The notes under the pieces are model-generated. The model worked only from the letters and a program-made list of their open reading frames with translations, did not search any database and was not told where the DNA came from. Shown one piece after another: positions 39,901 through 51,090 of a stretch of DNA of 64,000 bases (the stretch's first letter is position 1; each line of letters opens with the position of its first letter). The position numbers were made by a program, and so were the translations under genes. Origin of the DNA: Asterias rubens (Eukaryota > Echinodermata > Asteroidea > Forcipulatida > Asteriidae). Location of the stretch: NCBI RefSeq assembly GCF_902459465.1, contig NC_047066.1:10791047-10855046 (forward strand). Reading direction: 5' to 3'.

Positions 39901-42900
39901 GCCGGTAAATTTACTAAAAGCAATGATTTTTTAGCTTAAAGGCAGTGGACACTATTGGTAATTACTCAAAATAATTACTAGCATAAAACCTTACTTGGTA
40001 ACGAGTAATGGGGAGATATTGATAGTTTCTCACGATATGTTAAACATATCGTGAGAAACTGATCCCTTTGAAGTGACGTAGTTTTTGAGAAAGAAGTAAT
40101 TTTTCACGAATTTGATTTCGAGATCTCAGATTTAGAATTTGAGGTCTCGAAATCAATCATCAGAAAGCACACAACTTCGTGTGACAAGGGTGTTTTTTTT
40201 TTTATATCATTCATATCTCTCAATTTCGACGACCAATTGAGCTCAAATTGTCACAGGTTTGTTATTTTATGCATATGTTGAGATATACCAAGTGAGTCTA
40301 CTGGTCTTTGACATAAAAAAATTACCAATGTGTCCACTGCCTCTAAGCAATTTTTGTGCGTACGCAGCTCTATTATTTATGACCTTGGGCACAGTGCGTT
40401 TTAACATGGAGGTAGAACTATTTCGACCTCCATGGTTTTAATAAACCTAGATATGCAGCAACGTGCGGATTAATATAGAGGATCTCAATAGGAATGTTTA
40501 TCATTTTTCCCACGGCAGGGCAGGAGAGTGTTTGGAGCTTCCATTACATTGAATAGAAAACATCTGGCAAAAAAAGACTGGTCGGCAAGTTGTACGAACG
40601 CCTGAATGCTGGTCGTTTTTGTTGGGTAATTGTTCAGCGCTGACCAGCCCCGACCAATGTAGTCAAAACACTGACTTCGATCACTAATGGTCAATATCAG
40701 TTATTGGGTCCATGTCTAAGATACATCGGTCTATGATAAATGATCGTCAGATTTGTTTGTCACTGTCTGACAAAAAAGTACCGGTCGGCAAAGTTGTAAC
40801 TATGCACTAGTGCTGGTCGTTTTGCTTAAATTGTTCAGCGCTGACCAGCCCCGACTAGTGGTGTCACAGCACTGACTTTTATATCCTAATGGTCATATGT
40901 AATTTTTGGGGTCCCATGTCTGGTCGCGCGATAGAAATCTTGACTGATTTCCATGTCACCAAGAAATATTGCTTTACAGTGACAAGCCCAACACCGCCTT
41001 GTCTTTCAAGCCCATGTCTGAATGGGGCAACATGTTTTAAAAACTGGAACCAGTAGCTATGTCTGTACATGCGCTACAGGCTTTACTGGAACAAACTGTG
41101 ATCAAAGTAAGCCATCTACTAACTCCCAAAACATGCTCTGTGATCCTTTGACATAAATAATTTGGCTGATGAGGAAGATATCTCACAACTTTCTTTGAAG
41201 GAGGTTGACCCATATGATCATCATGAGTTATCCTAACTTCCTTTAAAAGTTTGGAGCGAAGAAAAAAGAAATTCATAAAGATTAAAGACACTGTAACGAA
41301 ATAGTGTTTGTGCAGTAGTATCTCATTAAACATTTCATTTTATTCTCCTTGAAAACAACGTCTTGGGGACCAAATTAGCAACACTATTTCAAGATGAAAT
41401 TGAAATTACACAAATGTTTAAAGGCAGTGGACTCTATTGGTAATAAACTCAAAATAATTATTAGCATAGAACCTTACTTGGTAACGAGTAATGGGGAGAT
41501 GTTGATAATATAACATATCGTGAGAAACTGCTCCCTCTGAAGTGACGTAGTTTTTGAGAAAGAAGTAATTTTTCACGAATTTGATTTCGAGACCTTAGAC
41601 TTAGAATTTGAGGTCTCGAAATCAAGCATCTGAAAGCACACAACTTCGTGTGACAAGGGTGTTTTTATATCATTCATATCTCGCAACTTCGACGACCAAT
41701 TGAGTTTATAGTCATCGCTGAGGCCTAAAAACTGTGTTTTTTATGATCGTGCGTCAAGATGACCTGGACCGGCGCCTATGAACGTTTATACAGAGAAAGT
41801 GCGCCTTACAAATGCTGTGTTTTATTATTAAGATTTCCATCGCCCGACCGACCGACTATAACTCGGCCTTGAACCCTGCATAACTTTTCGTTAGCTTTCG
41901 ATGGTGCTTTGATTTTCGGTGACGATTTTCGGTGACAACCTACATTTGTAACTTGATCGTGAAGATCTCACTTGAGATCTATTAAAGACAGTGGACACTA
42001 TTGGTAATTGTCATAGACTAGTGTATAGACATATGCATAAAATAACAAACCTGTGAAAATTTGAGCTCAGTCGGTCGTCTATTTGCAAGATAATAATGAA
42101 AGAAAAAACACCTGTGTCACACGAAGTTGTGGGATTTCAGATGCTTGATTTCGAGACCTCAAACGAAACCTGAGGTCTCGAAATCAAATTCGTGGAAAAT
42201 TACTTCTTTCTCGAAAACTACGTCACTTCAGAGGGAGCCGTTTCTCACAATGTTTTTTTTTTTATAGCAACCTCTCCCCATTACTCGTAAGGTTTTATGC
42301 CAATAATTATTTTGTGTAACTACCAATAGTGTCCATCACTGCCTTTAAGACAAAATACTTTATACAAACTGTTTTATCATAATAGGGTCGACGTATTTTG
42401 GTTCAGTTTTTCCGAGTTTCCTGAGGGAAACGCCAGAGAAGAAACACAAATTTAAGAAGAGCAAACTAAACCCTTTTTTGTTTCCCTGCTGTCAAGCAAA
42501 GTTTGTGTCCAAATCGATGCGGTTAAGGTGACAAGAAAAATAAAGAGTATTTTTTAAAAGACATTAAAGAGGTTTTTTGCCCGTTTGGTTGAGCACCCTG
42601 GACGAAAAAGGTGTTTCGGCTGTAGGTTTGAAACCCAACCCCCTAAAAAAAGTCTCGATGCACAATGCCCGTAAACACCAGTAAGCATAATACTAACTAA
42701 CCTGAGAATTGTATACCTGCGTCTACCAAAGCAAACATCCATCCAATTAACCAAGTCGAAGTGAGGAACTGTTCTTGTAAGGTTGGTAACATCATACCAA
42801 GACCTTTTGAAATAACATTCCACGCTATCTTGATTGTAAATAAACCTAACACAGTGATCCAACCATGAAGACCGCCATCTCGGAAGGTGTCCATTGAAGA

Positions 42901-42936
42901 GTGGAAAAAGCGTGTACAGCAGCTCCTGTCATCCAT
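36999..42936 (-). CDS. SLC16-like monocarboxylate transporter, four coding exons, intact (454 aa)
   Basis: Spliced gene. Coding exons: 42936-42702 (235 bp), 38917-38774 (144 bp), 38346-37501 (846 bp), 37138-36999 (140 bp). All introns are GT-AG and phase 1, giving 1365 bp. The start ATG is at 42936-42934 and the stop at 37001-36999. Exon 1 carries DGGLHGW at the first membrane helix, a variant of the SLC16 signature [DE]G[GS]..W. YGWRGTMLLLGALF lies in the N-terminal half, and a hydrophilic, Cys-rich loop (HTDEDQEAIKNDKVVPRSCF) separates helices 6 and 7. About 12 helices, as usual for the major facilitator superfamily. These proteins carry monocarboxylates or related organic solutes across the plasma membrane; the substrate cannot be read here. 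Intron 1 (3.8 kb) holds several TTAA MITEs. The gene mirrors the copy at 57477-63460. Confidence 0.9.
38918..39935. other. Distal part of transporter intron 1, nothing else recognised
   Basis: AT-rich intron sequence. A pair of diverged direct repeats (ATGATTGGTCGAGAGGGCAT and TCCTATTGGTCGAGAGCAAT) lies around 39557-39645. Confidence 0.4.
39940..40342. repeat. TTAA-flanked MITE, family A, in transporter intron 1
   Basis: TTAA then AGGCAGTGGACACTATTGG; the right end is GTGTCCACTGCCT then CTAA. The internal hairpin GATTTCGAGATCTCA...TGAGGTCTCGAAATC is present, and a short local palindrome (ACGATATGTTAAACATATCG) lies near 40032. Confidence 0.85.
40343..41417. other. Transporter intron 1 with a diverged duplication
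   Basis: About 40560-40700 and 40770-40900 are direct copies sharing GGTCGGCAAGTTGTAC-like, TGCTGGTCGTTTT and TTGTTCAGCGCTGACCAGCC segments, a unit of about 215 bp. No coding frame. Confidence 0.6.
41422..41706. repeat. TTAA MITE, family A, right end lost
   Basis: Begins AGGCAGTGGACTCTATTGG after TTAA and matches the 39940 copy up to GACGACCAATTGAG. The conserved right terminus is missing. Confidence 0.75.
41986..42344. repeat. TTAA-flanked MITE, family A, in transporter intron 1
   Basis: TTAA at 41982-41985 and 42345-42348. The ends are AGACAGTGGACACTATTGG and AATAGTGTCCATCACTGCCT (small insertion). It has the internal hairpin GATTTCGAGACCTCA...TGAGGTCTCGAAATC. Orientation is opposite to the copies at 39940 and 41422. 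Confidence 0.87.
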
Positions 42937-42959
42937 TTTGAAACGACGCATACACACTA

Positions 42960-43230
42960 GCCTTGCTCAAGGCAGTCGAATTATTCACTCCAAAAAAAGA
43001 CCGCCGCTGTATAAAAACCAAGGCAGTCGAATTATTCACTCCAAAAAAAGACCGCCGCTGTATAAAAACCCACCCGTGTTCACTGTGCGTATAAACATCG
43101 CCCGACACATTCCAGTGACTTGGTACACAATACAGGACACTACAAATTCAATAGTGTCGCACGCACCACGCACAGGGTATACGGGTGGGTTTACAGCGGC
43201 GTCTTTTCGGAGCGAATACCTTGAGAAAAA
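42960..43230. repeat. Copy of the TTGCTCAAGGCAGTCG element with internal duplication
   Basis: The left end is duplicated: AAGGCAGTCGAATTATTCAC through CGCTGTATAAAAACC occurs twice in tandem (about 42970-43020 and 43021-43073). The right end is the inverse, with CGGGTGGGTTTACAGCGG and CCTTGAGAAA. It lies directly 5' of transporter exon 1, possibly in its promoter. Confidence 0.7.
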
Positions 43231-43298
43231 CTACAATAGTGTCGACCTTCGCAGTACACAACACCTTATTTTCAGAATACCGTATAGAAAGTTGTTCT

Positions 43299-43460
43299 GC
43301 CGTCGATTTCACAAAGAGTTAGGACTCGTCTTATCTCGAGTTAGGAAGAGTTAAAACTTAGGATTAATCTTAAGGTCTGCATGCTACAGTGCAGGGTTGG
43401 GACTCGTCCTAAGTCCTAAGATTAGTCTTAAGTTAGGAAGAGTTTTGTGAAATCGACGGC
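43299..43460. repeat. MITE with GCCGTCGATTTCACAAA inverted ends
   Basis: Inverted ends GCCGTCGATTTCACAAAGAG and TTTTGTGAAATCGACGGC. Close copy of the element at 1612-1772. Confidence 0.82.
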
Positions 43461-43502
43461 AGGTCATATTTTAGCCGTTATTTTCCATTTTATATCGGTT
43501 GT

Positions 43503-43653
43503 TGTCATGTATTCAACTACATGTACTATTGAATACTATAAGTATACAGTTTTGTTATAGCGCCCTCATGTGAATGTTAATGTGATTACAGATTGATCAA
43601 TAAATCGACACAGTTTGATACACAAACATGGCGGGTCTCTGAAGCACATTACA
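43503..43653 (+). repeat. 5' LTR
   Basis: 151 bp, apparently identical to the 3' LTR. Contains AATAAA within ATCAATAAATCGACAC, a plausible polyadenylation signal. Unusually short for a Gypsy LTR but within the known range. Confidence 0.93.
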
Positions 43654-43667
43654 TGGTGTCAGAAGTG
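43654..43667 (+). promoter_or_regulatory. Primer-binding site, tRNA-Leu type
   Basis: TGGTGTCAGAAGTG directly follows the 5' LTR. From recall of animal tRNA sequences it is complementary to the 3' end of a leucine tRNA (CACTTCTGACACCA). Confidence 0.65.
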
Positions 43668-43690
43668 AAACACTTCAAAAGTCCATAAAA

Positions 43691-44236
43691 ATGGACAAAA
43701 TTGAGCTGCCGAAAGGGTTGTCATTGCAGGGAAACCTAGCGGACAACTACAAATGGTTTTTGCAGCGATTTGACATGTACATGCTCGCCACCGGAAAGAC
43801 CAATAAGCCTGACAATCAGAAAACGGCACTCTTTTTAACCATAGCGGGAGAAGACGCGCTGCGATTGTACAACACGTTCAAGTGGGAACAACCGGACGAC
43901 AAAGAAAAGCTTGTAAAAATCAAAGAAAGGTTTGAGGCTCACTGCAAGTCAAACACATCACAAGCGTTCCTGAGACATCAGTTCTTCAAGCGAAGTCAAC
44001 ATCAAGGTGAGACAGTCGACCACTTTGTAACTGAACTAAAAACACTGGCCAAAGATTGTGAATTTGGGGAATTGACAGAAAGCCTCATACGCGACAACAT
44101 AATATGTGGCGTGACCAGTGATGTTGTTCGGGAGCGAATGCTTAGGGAAAGCAAGATAGACTTGACCAGAGCAATAGAGATATGCCGTGCTGCAGAAGCA
44201 AGCAAAACACAGATAGAAAGCCTGAGCAATACATGA
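43691..44236 (+). pseudogene. gag: Gag, N-terminal part, ended by an in-frame TGA
   Basis: 181 codons starting at ATG 43691. It resembles Gag capsid regions of Gypsy elements (DNYKWFLQRFDMYMLATGK; the LRHQFFKRSQHQGETVDHFV stretch is typical). The TGA at 44234-44236 falls before the zinc knuckles, which continue in the same frame, so it is unlikely to be a natural gag-pol boundary. Confidence 0.8.
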
Positions 44237-44749
44237 GAAAATAATGCGGCAACAGCTGTGCATAAAGTTGGAGTTAGGCCCAAACAAAAGAAGAAGGAGG
44301 CAAAAACCCAAAGCACAATAGAAACAAAGAAAAGGACATGTGGCAGATGTGGGACATCACACCCTCCAAGAAGCTGTCCAGCTTATGGACAGACCTGTCA
44401 CAAGTGCAAGAAACCCAATCACTATGCCAAATGCTGCAGGGCACGCAGTGGTTGGAAGGCTACGCCAAATACTGCAGCTATACACGCGGCTTCAGAACAG
44501 ATGGAAGAACTCTTCATAGGCCCTGTGGGTACACATGAAGAGACAGACAAACACGAAGACAAGACAAAAGACTGGTTCGTAAATCTGAAGGTGAACCACA
44601 AGCGTCTACAACTGAAAATAGACACTGGAGCCCAAGCAAACATCATCTCGCAGAACACCCTAAAGCAAATTAGAAGGAATCCGCAAGTGACAAACACTGC
44701 TGTGAGACTGATCAACTATAGTGGTGAGAAAATACCAGTTGTCGGCTAG
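44237..44749 (+). pseudogene. Nucleocapsid zinc knuckles and start of protease, ended by in-frame TAG
   Basis: Two knuckle-like motifs, CGRCGTSHPPRSC and CHKCKKPNHYAKC (CX2CX4HX4C), then an aspartic-protease active site LKIDTGAQANIIS. The TAG at 44747-44749 interrupts the protease: its C-terminal part (LLGLDA) continues in frame after the stop. Confidence 0.8.
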
Positions 44750-47572
44750 TGTATAATCAAAGTATGCCATCGTGGAATCTCACATAAACTTGAGTTCGTA
44801 GTGGTCGAGAGTGGACAAAACTTACTCGGACTGGATGCAGCAATTAAAATGCAGCTTATCAAGCGTATAGACAACATGGAGAAAACAGACATCACAAATG
44901 AATATGCAGATGTTTTCGACGGAACGGGATATTTCGAGAGATGTCATCACATCAAGCTTGATGAGAATGCTACTCCGGTAGTACATCCACCGCGACGAGT
45001 ACCGTTCGCACTACGAGACAGACTCAAAGAAGAACTGGACAGATTGGTTGAACATAACATTGTAGAGAAAGTTGATTACCCTACAGACTGGGTAAATTCA
45101 TTGGTAATTGTAGAGAAACCAAATGGCAAGCTCAGACTTTGTCTAGATCCCAAAGAGTTGAATCAGGCAATAAGACGTGAGCACTATCACATACCAGTGA
45201 TTGAAGAGTTAGTCAGTAAACTAGACAAGGCACAGTATTTGTCCATACTGGATGCAAACAATGGGTTTTGGCAAGTCCCATTAGACAAACAGAGCTCAGA
45301 TCTCTGTACGTTTAACACACCTTTTGGAAGGTACAAGTTTATGAGATTGCCATTCGGTATCCATAGTGCATCAGAAGTATTTCACAAGAGAATGTCTGAA
45401 TTACTAGAGAATGTTGATGGAGCAGTATGCTACATAGATGATATTCTTGTGTATGGGAAAAGTAGGGAGGAACATGATGCAAGGTTGAAACAGGTTCTAG
45501 AAATAGCAAGAGCGAAAAATATAAAACTGAACAAAGCAAAGTGCAAAATAGCACAAACAGAAATCCAGTACTTGGGACGTGAGTTATCCCGTGAAGGCAT
45601 AAAACCAGACAAAGCCAAAGTAAAGGCCATTCTGGAAATGCCAACTCCCGAGTCTAGAAAAGACTTGGAAAGATTTCTGGGAATGATTCAGTACATAGGG
45701 AGGTTCATCCCATCTCTATCCGCAATGTCAGCTCCGCTCAGAATCCTGTTGAAAAAGGAGACAGAATGGCACTGGGAAAAAGAACAAGAAGATGCCTACA
45801 ACAAACTAAAAAACCTTGCAACATCGACTCCTACATTGAAGTATTTTGATGTAGATACGCCAGTAGAATTATCAGTAGATGCCAGTAAGGATGGGTTGGG
45901 AGCTGTGTTGACACAAGAAGGCAATCCTGTGGCCTATGCTTCCAAAGCACTAACACAAGCGGAAAAAGGCTATGCACAAATAGAAAAAGAAATGCTTGCC
46001 ATTACATTTGGCTGCCAAAAATTTCACCAGTACATATATGGCAGGCACGTGACCGTAATAAGTGATCACAAACCTTTGGAAGCAATTACCAAGAAACCTC
46101 TGTCAACAGCGCCACCACGCATCCAAAGACTGCTGTTAGCAGTACAGAAGTATGACATAAAAGTTGTGCATAAACCTGGCACAAGCAAAGAAATGATAAT
46201 AGCTGATACGCTATCAAGAGCATACCTGCCAACAGAACAAACTGGAGATGACAAAAATGAAATAGAAATGCAGGTACACATGCTAGTCTCTAACCTACCA
46301 ATGAGTGACGTAAAACGTTGTGAGTTCAGAGAAACAACAAAGAAAGACAAAACACTACAGATGGTCACAACCACAGTGTTAAATGGTTGGCCAGACACAA
46401 AACAGGAAGTGCCTGATGAGATAAGATCTAATTGGGACTTTAGAGAAGAAATCCATGTCGCTGAAGAGTTACTGTTCAAGGGAGACAAATTAATCGTTCC
46501 TAAGGCACTGCAGCAAGAAATGCTGAACAAGATACACAGTAGTCACTTGGGCATAAACAAGTGCAAAGCTAGGGCACGAGATACTCTATATTGGCCAGGG
46601 ATGTCAAAACAAATAGAAGACATGTGCAGCAGGTGTGCAATCTGTCTAGAACACAGAAAATCAAACATGAAAGAACCAATGATTCCGCACACGACCCCAG
46701 AACGTGCATGGTCCAAAGTTGGAACCGATCTATTTTATCTGGGTTCAAGAACATATTTGATAGTAGTGGACTACTATTCGAAATTTCCGGAAATAATGTT
46801 GCTAGATGACACTACCAGCAAAGGTGTCATAACTGTACTAAAGAGCACATTTGCTCGTCACGGAATTCCAGATCATGTGATCTCAGATGGAGGACCGCAG
46901 TACAGTAGCAATGCGTTCAGGGAATTTGCACATACATGGCAATTCAATCATGTGAAGTCTAGCCCTGGGTATGCACAGTCCAATGGAATGGCAGAAAGAA
47001 CCATTCAAACTGTGAAACAAATGCTAAAGAAAGCAAACAAAAGCAACCAAGATCCATATCTAAGTCTATTGGAGTACAGAAACACACCCATAGATCAACA
47101 CCTTGGGTCACCATGTCAGTTGCTTATGAGTAGGAGAACGAGGAGCATTCTACCTACACATGCCAAACTGTTGCAACCAAAAGTTCAGACTGATATCCAA
47201 CAACAACTGATCAATAGGCAAACAGTACAAAAAATGTACCATGACAGAAACTCCAGCAAACTACCAAATCTGAACATAGGTGATACTGTCAGAGTACAAC
47301 AAAAAGATGGAACTTGGAAACCAGCTGTTGTGACACAGAAAACACAAGAACCTAGATCGTACATTGTGAGAACACCCATGGGAGAACTAAGAAGAAACAG
47401 AAAACATCTTCTTAAAACCAAAGAAGATCCTCCCAATCTAGAACCGCCAGACCTAGATCATGTGTCACACAAAAGATCACAACAGCTGGACGAAAATCCC
47501 CAAACAGTTGTACAACAGAGCAGGAGTGGTAGAATGATCAGACAACCAAGAAGATATGTAGAAGAATGCTAA
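44750..47572 (+). pseudogene. pol: Pol: protease end, reverse transcriptase, RNase H, integrase
   Basis: One long frame without an ATG at its head; it joins the upstream frame through the TAG. The reverse transcriptase has LDPKELNQAIRREHYHIP and the catalytic YIDDILVYG. RNase H has ELSVDASKDGLGAVL, EKEMLAITFGCQKF and VISDHKPLE. Integrase has the HHCC finger (HSSHLGINKCKARARD...CSRCAIC), then catalytic Asp in GTDLFYLG, Asp in ISDGGPQYSS and Glu in SNGMAERTIQ. There is no chromodomain that I recognise after the integrase. It is intact over 920 codons, so enzymes could be active if expressed, but the upstream stops break normal Gag-Pol synthesis. Confidence 0.88.
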
Positions 47573-47980
47573 GAAATAAGTAAACATGTAAACCAGACTT
47601 GTCTACTATGTAAAACCAGAGTTAACATTTCGGGCAACAACAAAGTTGATTTCAAGGTAACTGTTAGTGAGTACACAGCTTTGAGAAATTTATAAAAGTT
47701 AAATGTTAAGATAAAACAATTGAAAATTGAGTTGTCATTTAAGAGAAATGTTAAAATCTAAATTAAAGTTGCAGTAAGGAGAATCAACAGTATGGTACTA
47801 CAATAGCCAGTTGTTTAAATGCATAAACAATTGTTTATTATGATTGTTGAAATTTAAAGTGTTTGAAATTAGAAACTTGTTGAAGACACTAGATATTTTA
47901 ACAGCACATCCAAGGACAGGGAGAGTCAAAAATGTAATTTTATTTACTTAACAGTAGTTTCAATGTTAACACTATTCTGT

Positions 47981-47990
47981 AAAAGGGGGA
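47981..47990 (+). promoter_or_regulatory. Polypurine tract
   Basis: AAAAGGGGGA immediately before the 3' LTR, the expected plus-strand primer of the element. Confidence 0.8.
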
Positions 47991-48141
47991 TGTCATGTAT
48001 TCAACTACATGTACTATTGAATACTATAAGTATACAGTTTTGTTATAGCGCCCTCATGTGAATGTTAATGTGATTACAGATTGATCAATAAATCGACACA
48101 GTTTGATACACAAACATGGCGGGTCTCTGAAGCACATTACA
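47991..48141 (+). repeat. 3' LTR
   Basis: 151 bp; I could find no difference from the 5' LTR by direct reading, pointing to a very recent insertion. Confidence 0.93.
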
Positions 48142-48301
48142 GTTGTTATTAACGGAACAATCCCAGGATGAAGCGCGCCATAATATCGCAAAGCATCAAT
48201 TGACGAGTATAAAAACAGGCCCAAAGTAGTCTGGATCATCTTTTGACATATGGCCATCATAAATTAACGGAAACATACGGTTATGGGAATAGAGCAGTTA
48301 A

Positions 48302-48424
48302 AGGTAGTGGAAACTCTGTAAAATTGTTCATTACTCAAAAACTTACTTGGTAAGGAGTAATGGGGAGATGTTGATAGCAAAACACATTGTGAGAAACGGC
48401 TTCGTCTACCTATTTAACGACCTC
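48302..48424. repeat. Truncated TTAA MITE, family A
   Basis: After TTAA: AGGTAGTGGAAACTCTG, then the family sequence ACTTACTTGGTAAGGAGTAATGGGGAGATG. It loses similarity near 48410. No continuation is visible on the far side of the adjacent foldback element. Confidence 0.65.
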
Positions 48425-48479
48425 AATATACTATGGAACGCAAAAGAGGCATTTAATAATCGGTGATGGTCTTTTGCAA

Positions 48480-48960
48480 CCGGTGATCAAATTTGTCATC
48501 GGTGGTGGTCCTGTGCGATCGGTGATCAACTTTAGCGAGCGGTGATAAAACACGATCGGTGGTCCATTTTAGCGATCGGTCATGCATATTCATGATCGGT
48601 GATGGTATATAGCGATCGGTCATGCATATTCACGACCGTTGATGGCTTTTTGCAATCGGTGGTCAACTTTAGTGATCGGTGGTGGCTTTTTGCAATCGGT
48701 CAACTTTAGTGATCGGTGGTGGCTTTTTGCAATCGGTCAACTTCAGGGATCGGTGATGGCTTTTTGCGATCGGTCAACTTTAGTGATCGGTGGTGGCTTT
48801 TTGCAATCGGTCAACTTTAGGGATCGGTGATGGCTTTTTGCAATCGGTCAACTTAAGGGATCGGAGGTGGCTTTTTGCAATCAGTCAACTTTAGGGAATG
48901 GTGGTGGCTTTTTGCAATCGGTCACATTTTGCAACCGGTGATGGGATTTTGGGATATCCG
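48480..48960 (+). repeat. 37-bp tandem repeats, left foldback arm
   Basis: Units of about 37 bp containing GATCGGTGATGGCTTTTTGC and ATCGGTCAACTTTAG, each with two copies of the word ATCGGT. The distal units (CGATCGGTCATGCATATTCA) are diverged. The inverse array is at 55640-56150. Confidence 0.92.
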
Positions 48961-49789
48961 AATTTTGCGTCCGGTCGGTGCAGGCCTACTTCAAAACCTA
49001 TGATTGTGTAGATTGTGGATATTAGTTGTTGTTATTTTCTAGTTCACACCACCATGGAGGAATAAATAACACTCACCAGCGGGTTGACTGACTTGCCAAA
49101 CATTTGTAGAAGAGTACCATTTTATAACTATGTAAGGGGGAACGCAACAAACATCAAATTAATCAGCTCTTTCTAAAAAGATAATAATAATAATAACAAA
49201 TGGGTAGGAGAGGGTGTGAAAGGGTTATCTATGTCCCACAATTGGTTGTCGTCTTCTGGAAATGGTGTATGCCGGGGAAATACAAATATTTATATTCAGT
49301 GAAGGGAAATGTTTTTGAACAAGAGTCTCTACCGATAGTTTTGTGTGTAAGGGGAAATCTGAAATCATACAAGTAGCCCTGTGTAAACAGACCCGGAGGT
49401 GAGAACATTATGACCACACAAAAACCGTTTTGATGGAAAACACATATTATGTGCATCATGAATGTGATGGACAAACACAGACCGGGACGCACTCAACTCG
49501 TTTTATAAAAGGCTAGGTAAAGTATATACAAATATTTCCTTGTAATAAACGGAGAGGCACGTATTAATTGAATCCAAAGCGAAAAACGTACTATATAAAG
49601 TTCTTAATTTAGGGGGGGGGGGTGTGTAAAGTATAAGGATAAAAGAGTTAAATCTTATATAAAATTGAAGCTTTGAAATAAGCTTTACTCTAAACGTAAT
49701 TTTGTTTAAATTATTAATTAATTAACCTTGTGATCTTCATTTGCATATTTAATTAGTAAATCTTAGTAGAGCGCCATATCTCAAGAAGT

Positions 49790-50870
49790 ATACTTCCGGG
49801 TCAACCGGAAGTTGGCCCATTTTTTGTTTCAGTTATACTACACTATCAATCTTCATTTTTTGTTTCAGTTATAGACTCCTTTTAAATTTTTACTTTGGAA
49901 AACCGTGACCCCATGTTGACCTCTATTTTCGGGTCAACCTGAATTGGGACCAGATCTCAAGACCTATACAACCTATTTCAAACTTGTTCCAGTTTCCGCG
50001 ACCCCATGTTGACCTCTACTTCCGGGTCAACTGGAAGTGGGACCATATCTCGAGAACTATACAACCGATTTTCAAACTTTTGTTTCAGTTGCACACTCCT
50101 TTGTGTTAAATATTAACTTTGAAAAATGTGTCCCCTTGTTGACCTCTACTTCAGGGTCAACCGGAAGTGGGACCATACCTGAAGAACTACACAACTAATT
50201 TTCAAACCCTTTTTTACTTAGAGACTCTTTGAGCATTAAGGATTAACCTTAAAAAAATTTGGCCCCCACATTGACCTAGCTCTACTTCCAGGTCAACCGG
50301 AAGTGGGACAATATCCCAAGAACTTCACAACCTATGTTCAAACCTTTTTTCAGTTATAGCCTAACAAACAATACAGTATCGGGCCAATGGTGGCATGTAC
50401 CGGCGTAGAGTTTCGATACGGTGCCGTTAATAATATGATGATGATATTGAGCCAGAATTGGGCCAGTGCTGGCCTTCTTCCGGTCAAGCGTCATGTCCTT
50501 GCTAGTAAAGTGCCCACACTGGGCCAATGTCGGTTTTATAGAGGCAAACTATTTTAGTTAGGACGGAGGTTTGCCTGTCTTGGCCAATATTGGTTTTGTG
50601 CGGCACACCGTTTCGGCAAAATTATGAACCTTTAATGGGCCAATGCTGGTTTTGTAGCGGTGCACCATTTTGGGAAAGTGGTAGAAAACCTGCAGTGGTC
50701 CAATACTGGTTTTGTGGCACACCATTTGGGAAAACAGGCAGAAAACCTCTCATTGAGCCAATACTGGTTTTGTAGCTGCACACCATTTTTTGTCAAAATG
50801 GTGTCATTATAGAAAACCTTTTCGGGGCCAATCATGCCAATACTGGCTTTGGCAAAACAGTAAAGAAATA
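49790..50870. repeat. 130-bp and 60-bp tandem repeats inside the left foldback arm
   Basis: From about 49790 to 50345 there are four to five diverged units of about 130 bp, each with GTTGACCTCTACTTCCGGGT and CCGGAAGTGGGACCATA. From about 50385 to 50870 there are six to seven units of about 60 bp with TGGCCAATACTGGTTTTGT and CACCATTTTGGGAAA. The inverse of both zones is in the right arm (53690-54600). Confidence 0.85.
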
Positions 50871-50937
50871 TGTTCTAATGACTAAACCGACTTGATATTT
50901 AAAAAGGAATTAGCCCATGCAAGTTATTGAAGCTGGG

Positions 50938-51090
50938 GTGGATTTCACAAAGAGGTAAGACTAGTCTTATCTCGAGTTAGGAAGAGTTAATCGTCCTAAC
51001 TTAGGACTAGCCATACGTTTCTTATATCTCCAAGGACTATGTCCTAAGTTACGACTAGGCCGAACTCTCTGTGAAATCGACCCCTGATGG
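50938..51090. repeat. GTTAGGAC-type MITE in the left foldback arm
   Basis: GGATTTCACAAAGAGGTAAGAC on the left and CTCTCTGTGAAATCGACCCC on the right. The same MITE sits inverted at the mirror position in the right arm (53445-53600), so it was present before the arms were duplicated or homogenised. Confidence 0.82.

Larger units (their letters stand above)
43503..48141 (+). mobile_element. Ty3/Gypsy LTR retrotransposon, complete structure, coding frame interrupted
   Basis: Two 151-bp LTRs (43503-43653 and 47991-48141) begin TGTCATGTATTC and end GAAGCACATTACA. They look identical base by base. The 5-bp target duplication GTTGT flanks the element (43498-43502 and 48142-48146). A tRNA primer-binding site and a purine-rich tract are in place. 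Gag and pol share one frame (43691-47572), broken by TGA at 44234 and TAG at 44747. Domain order is gag, zinc knuckles, protease, reverse transcriptase, RNase H, integrase, with no envelope frame. The element sits in the plus orientation about 570 bp upstream of the minus-strand transporter start. Confidence 0.95.

Noticed and set aside
44225-44245. Natural stop-codon readthrough in the Gypsy gag
   Set aside because: The stop precedes the nucleocapsid knuckles and not the gag-pol border, and the following bases do not match known readthrough contexts (TAG CAR YYA or TGA CTA).
48480-48960. Regular repeats suggesting a CRISPR array
   Set aside because: The units are contiguous 37-bp tandem repeats without unique spacers, lie in a eukaryotic foldback element and have an inverted mirror copy.
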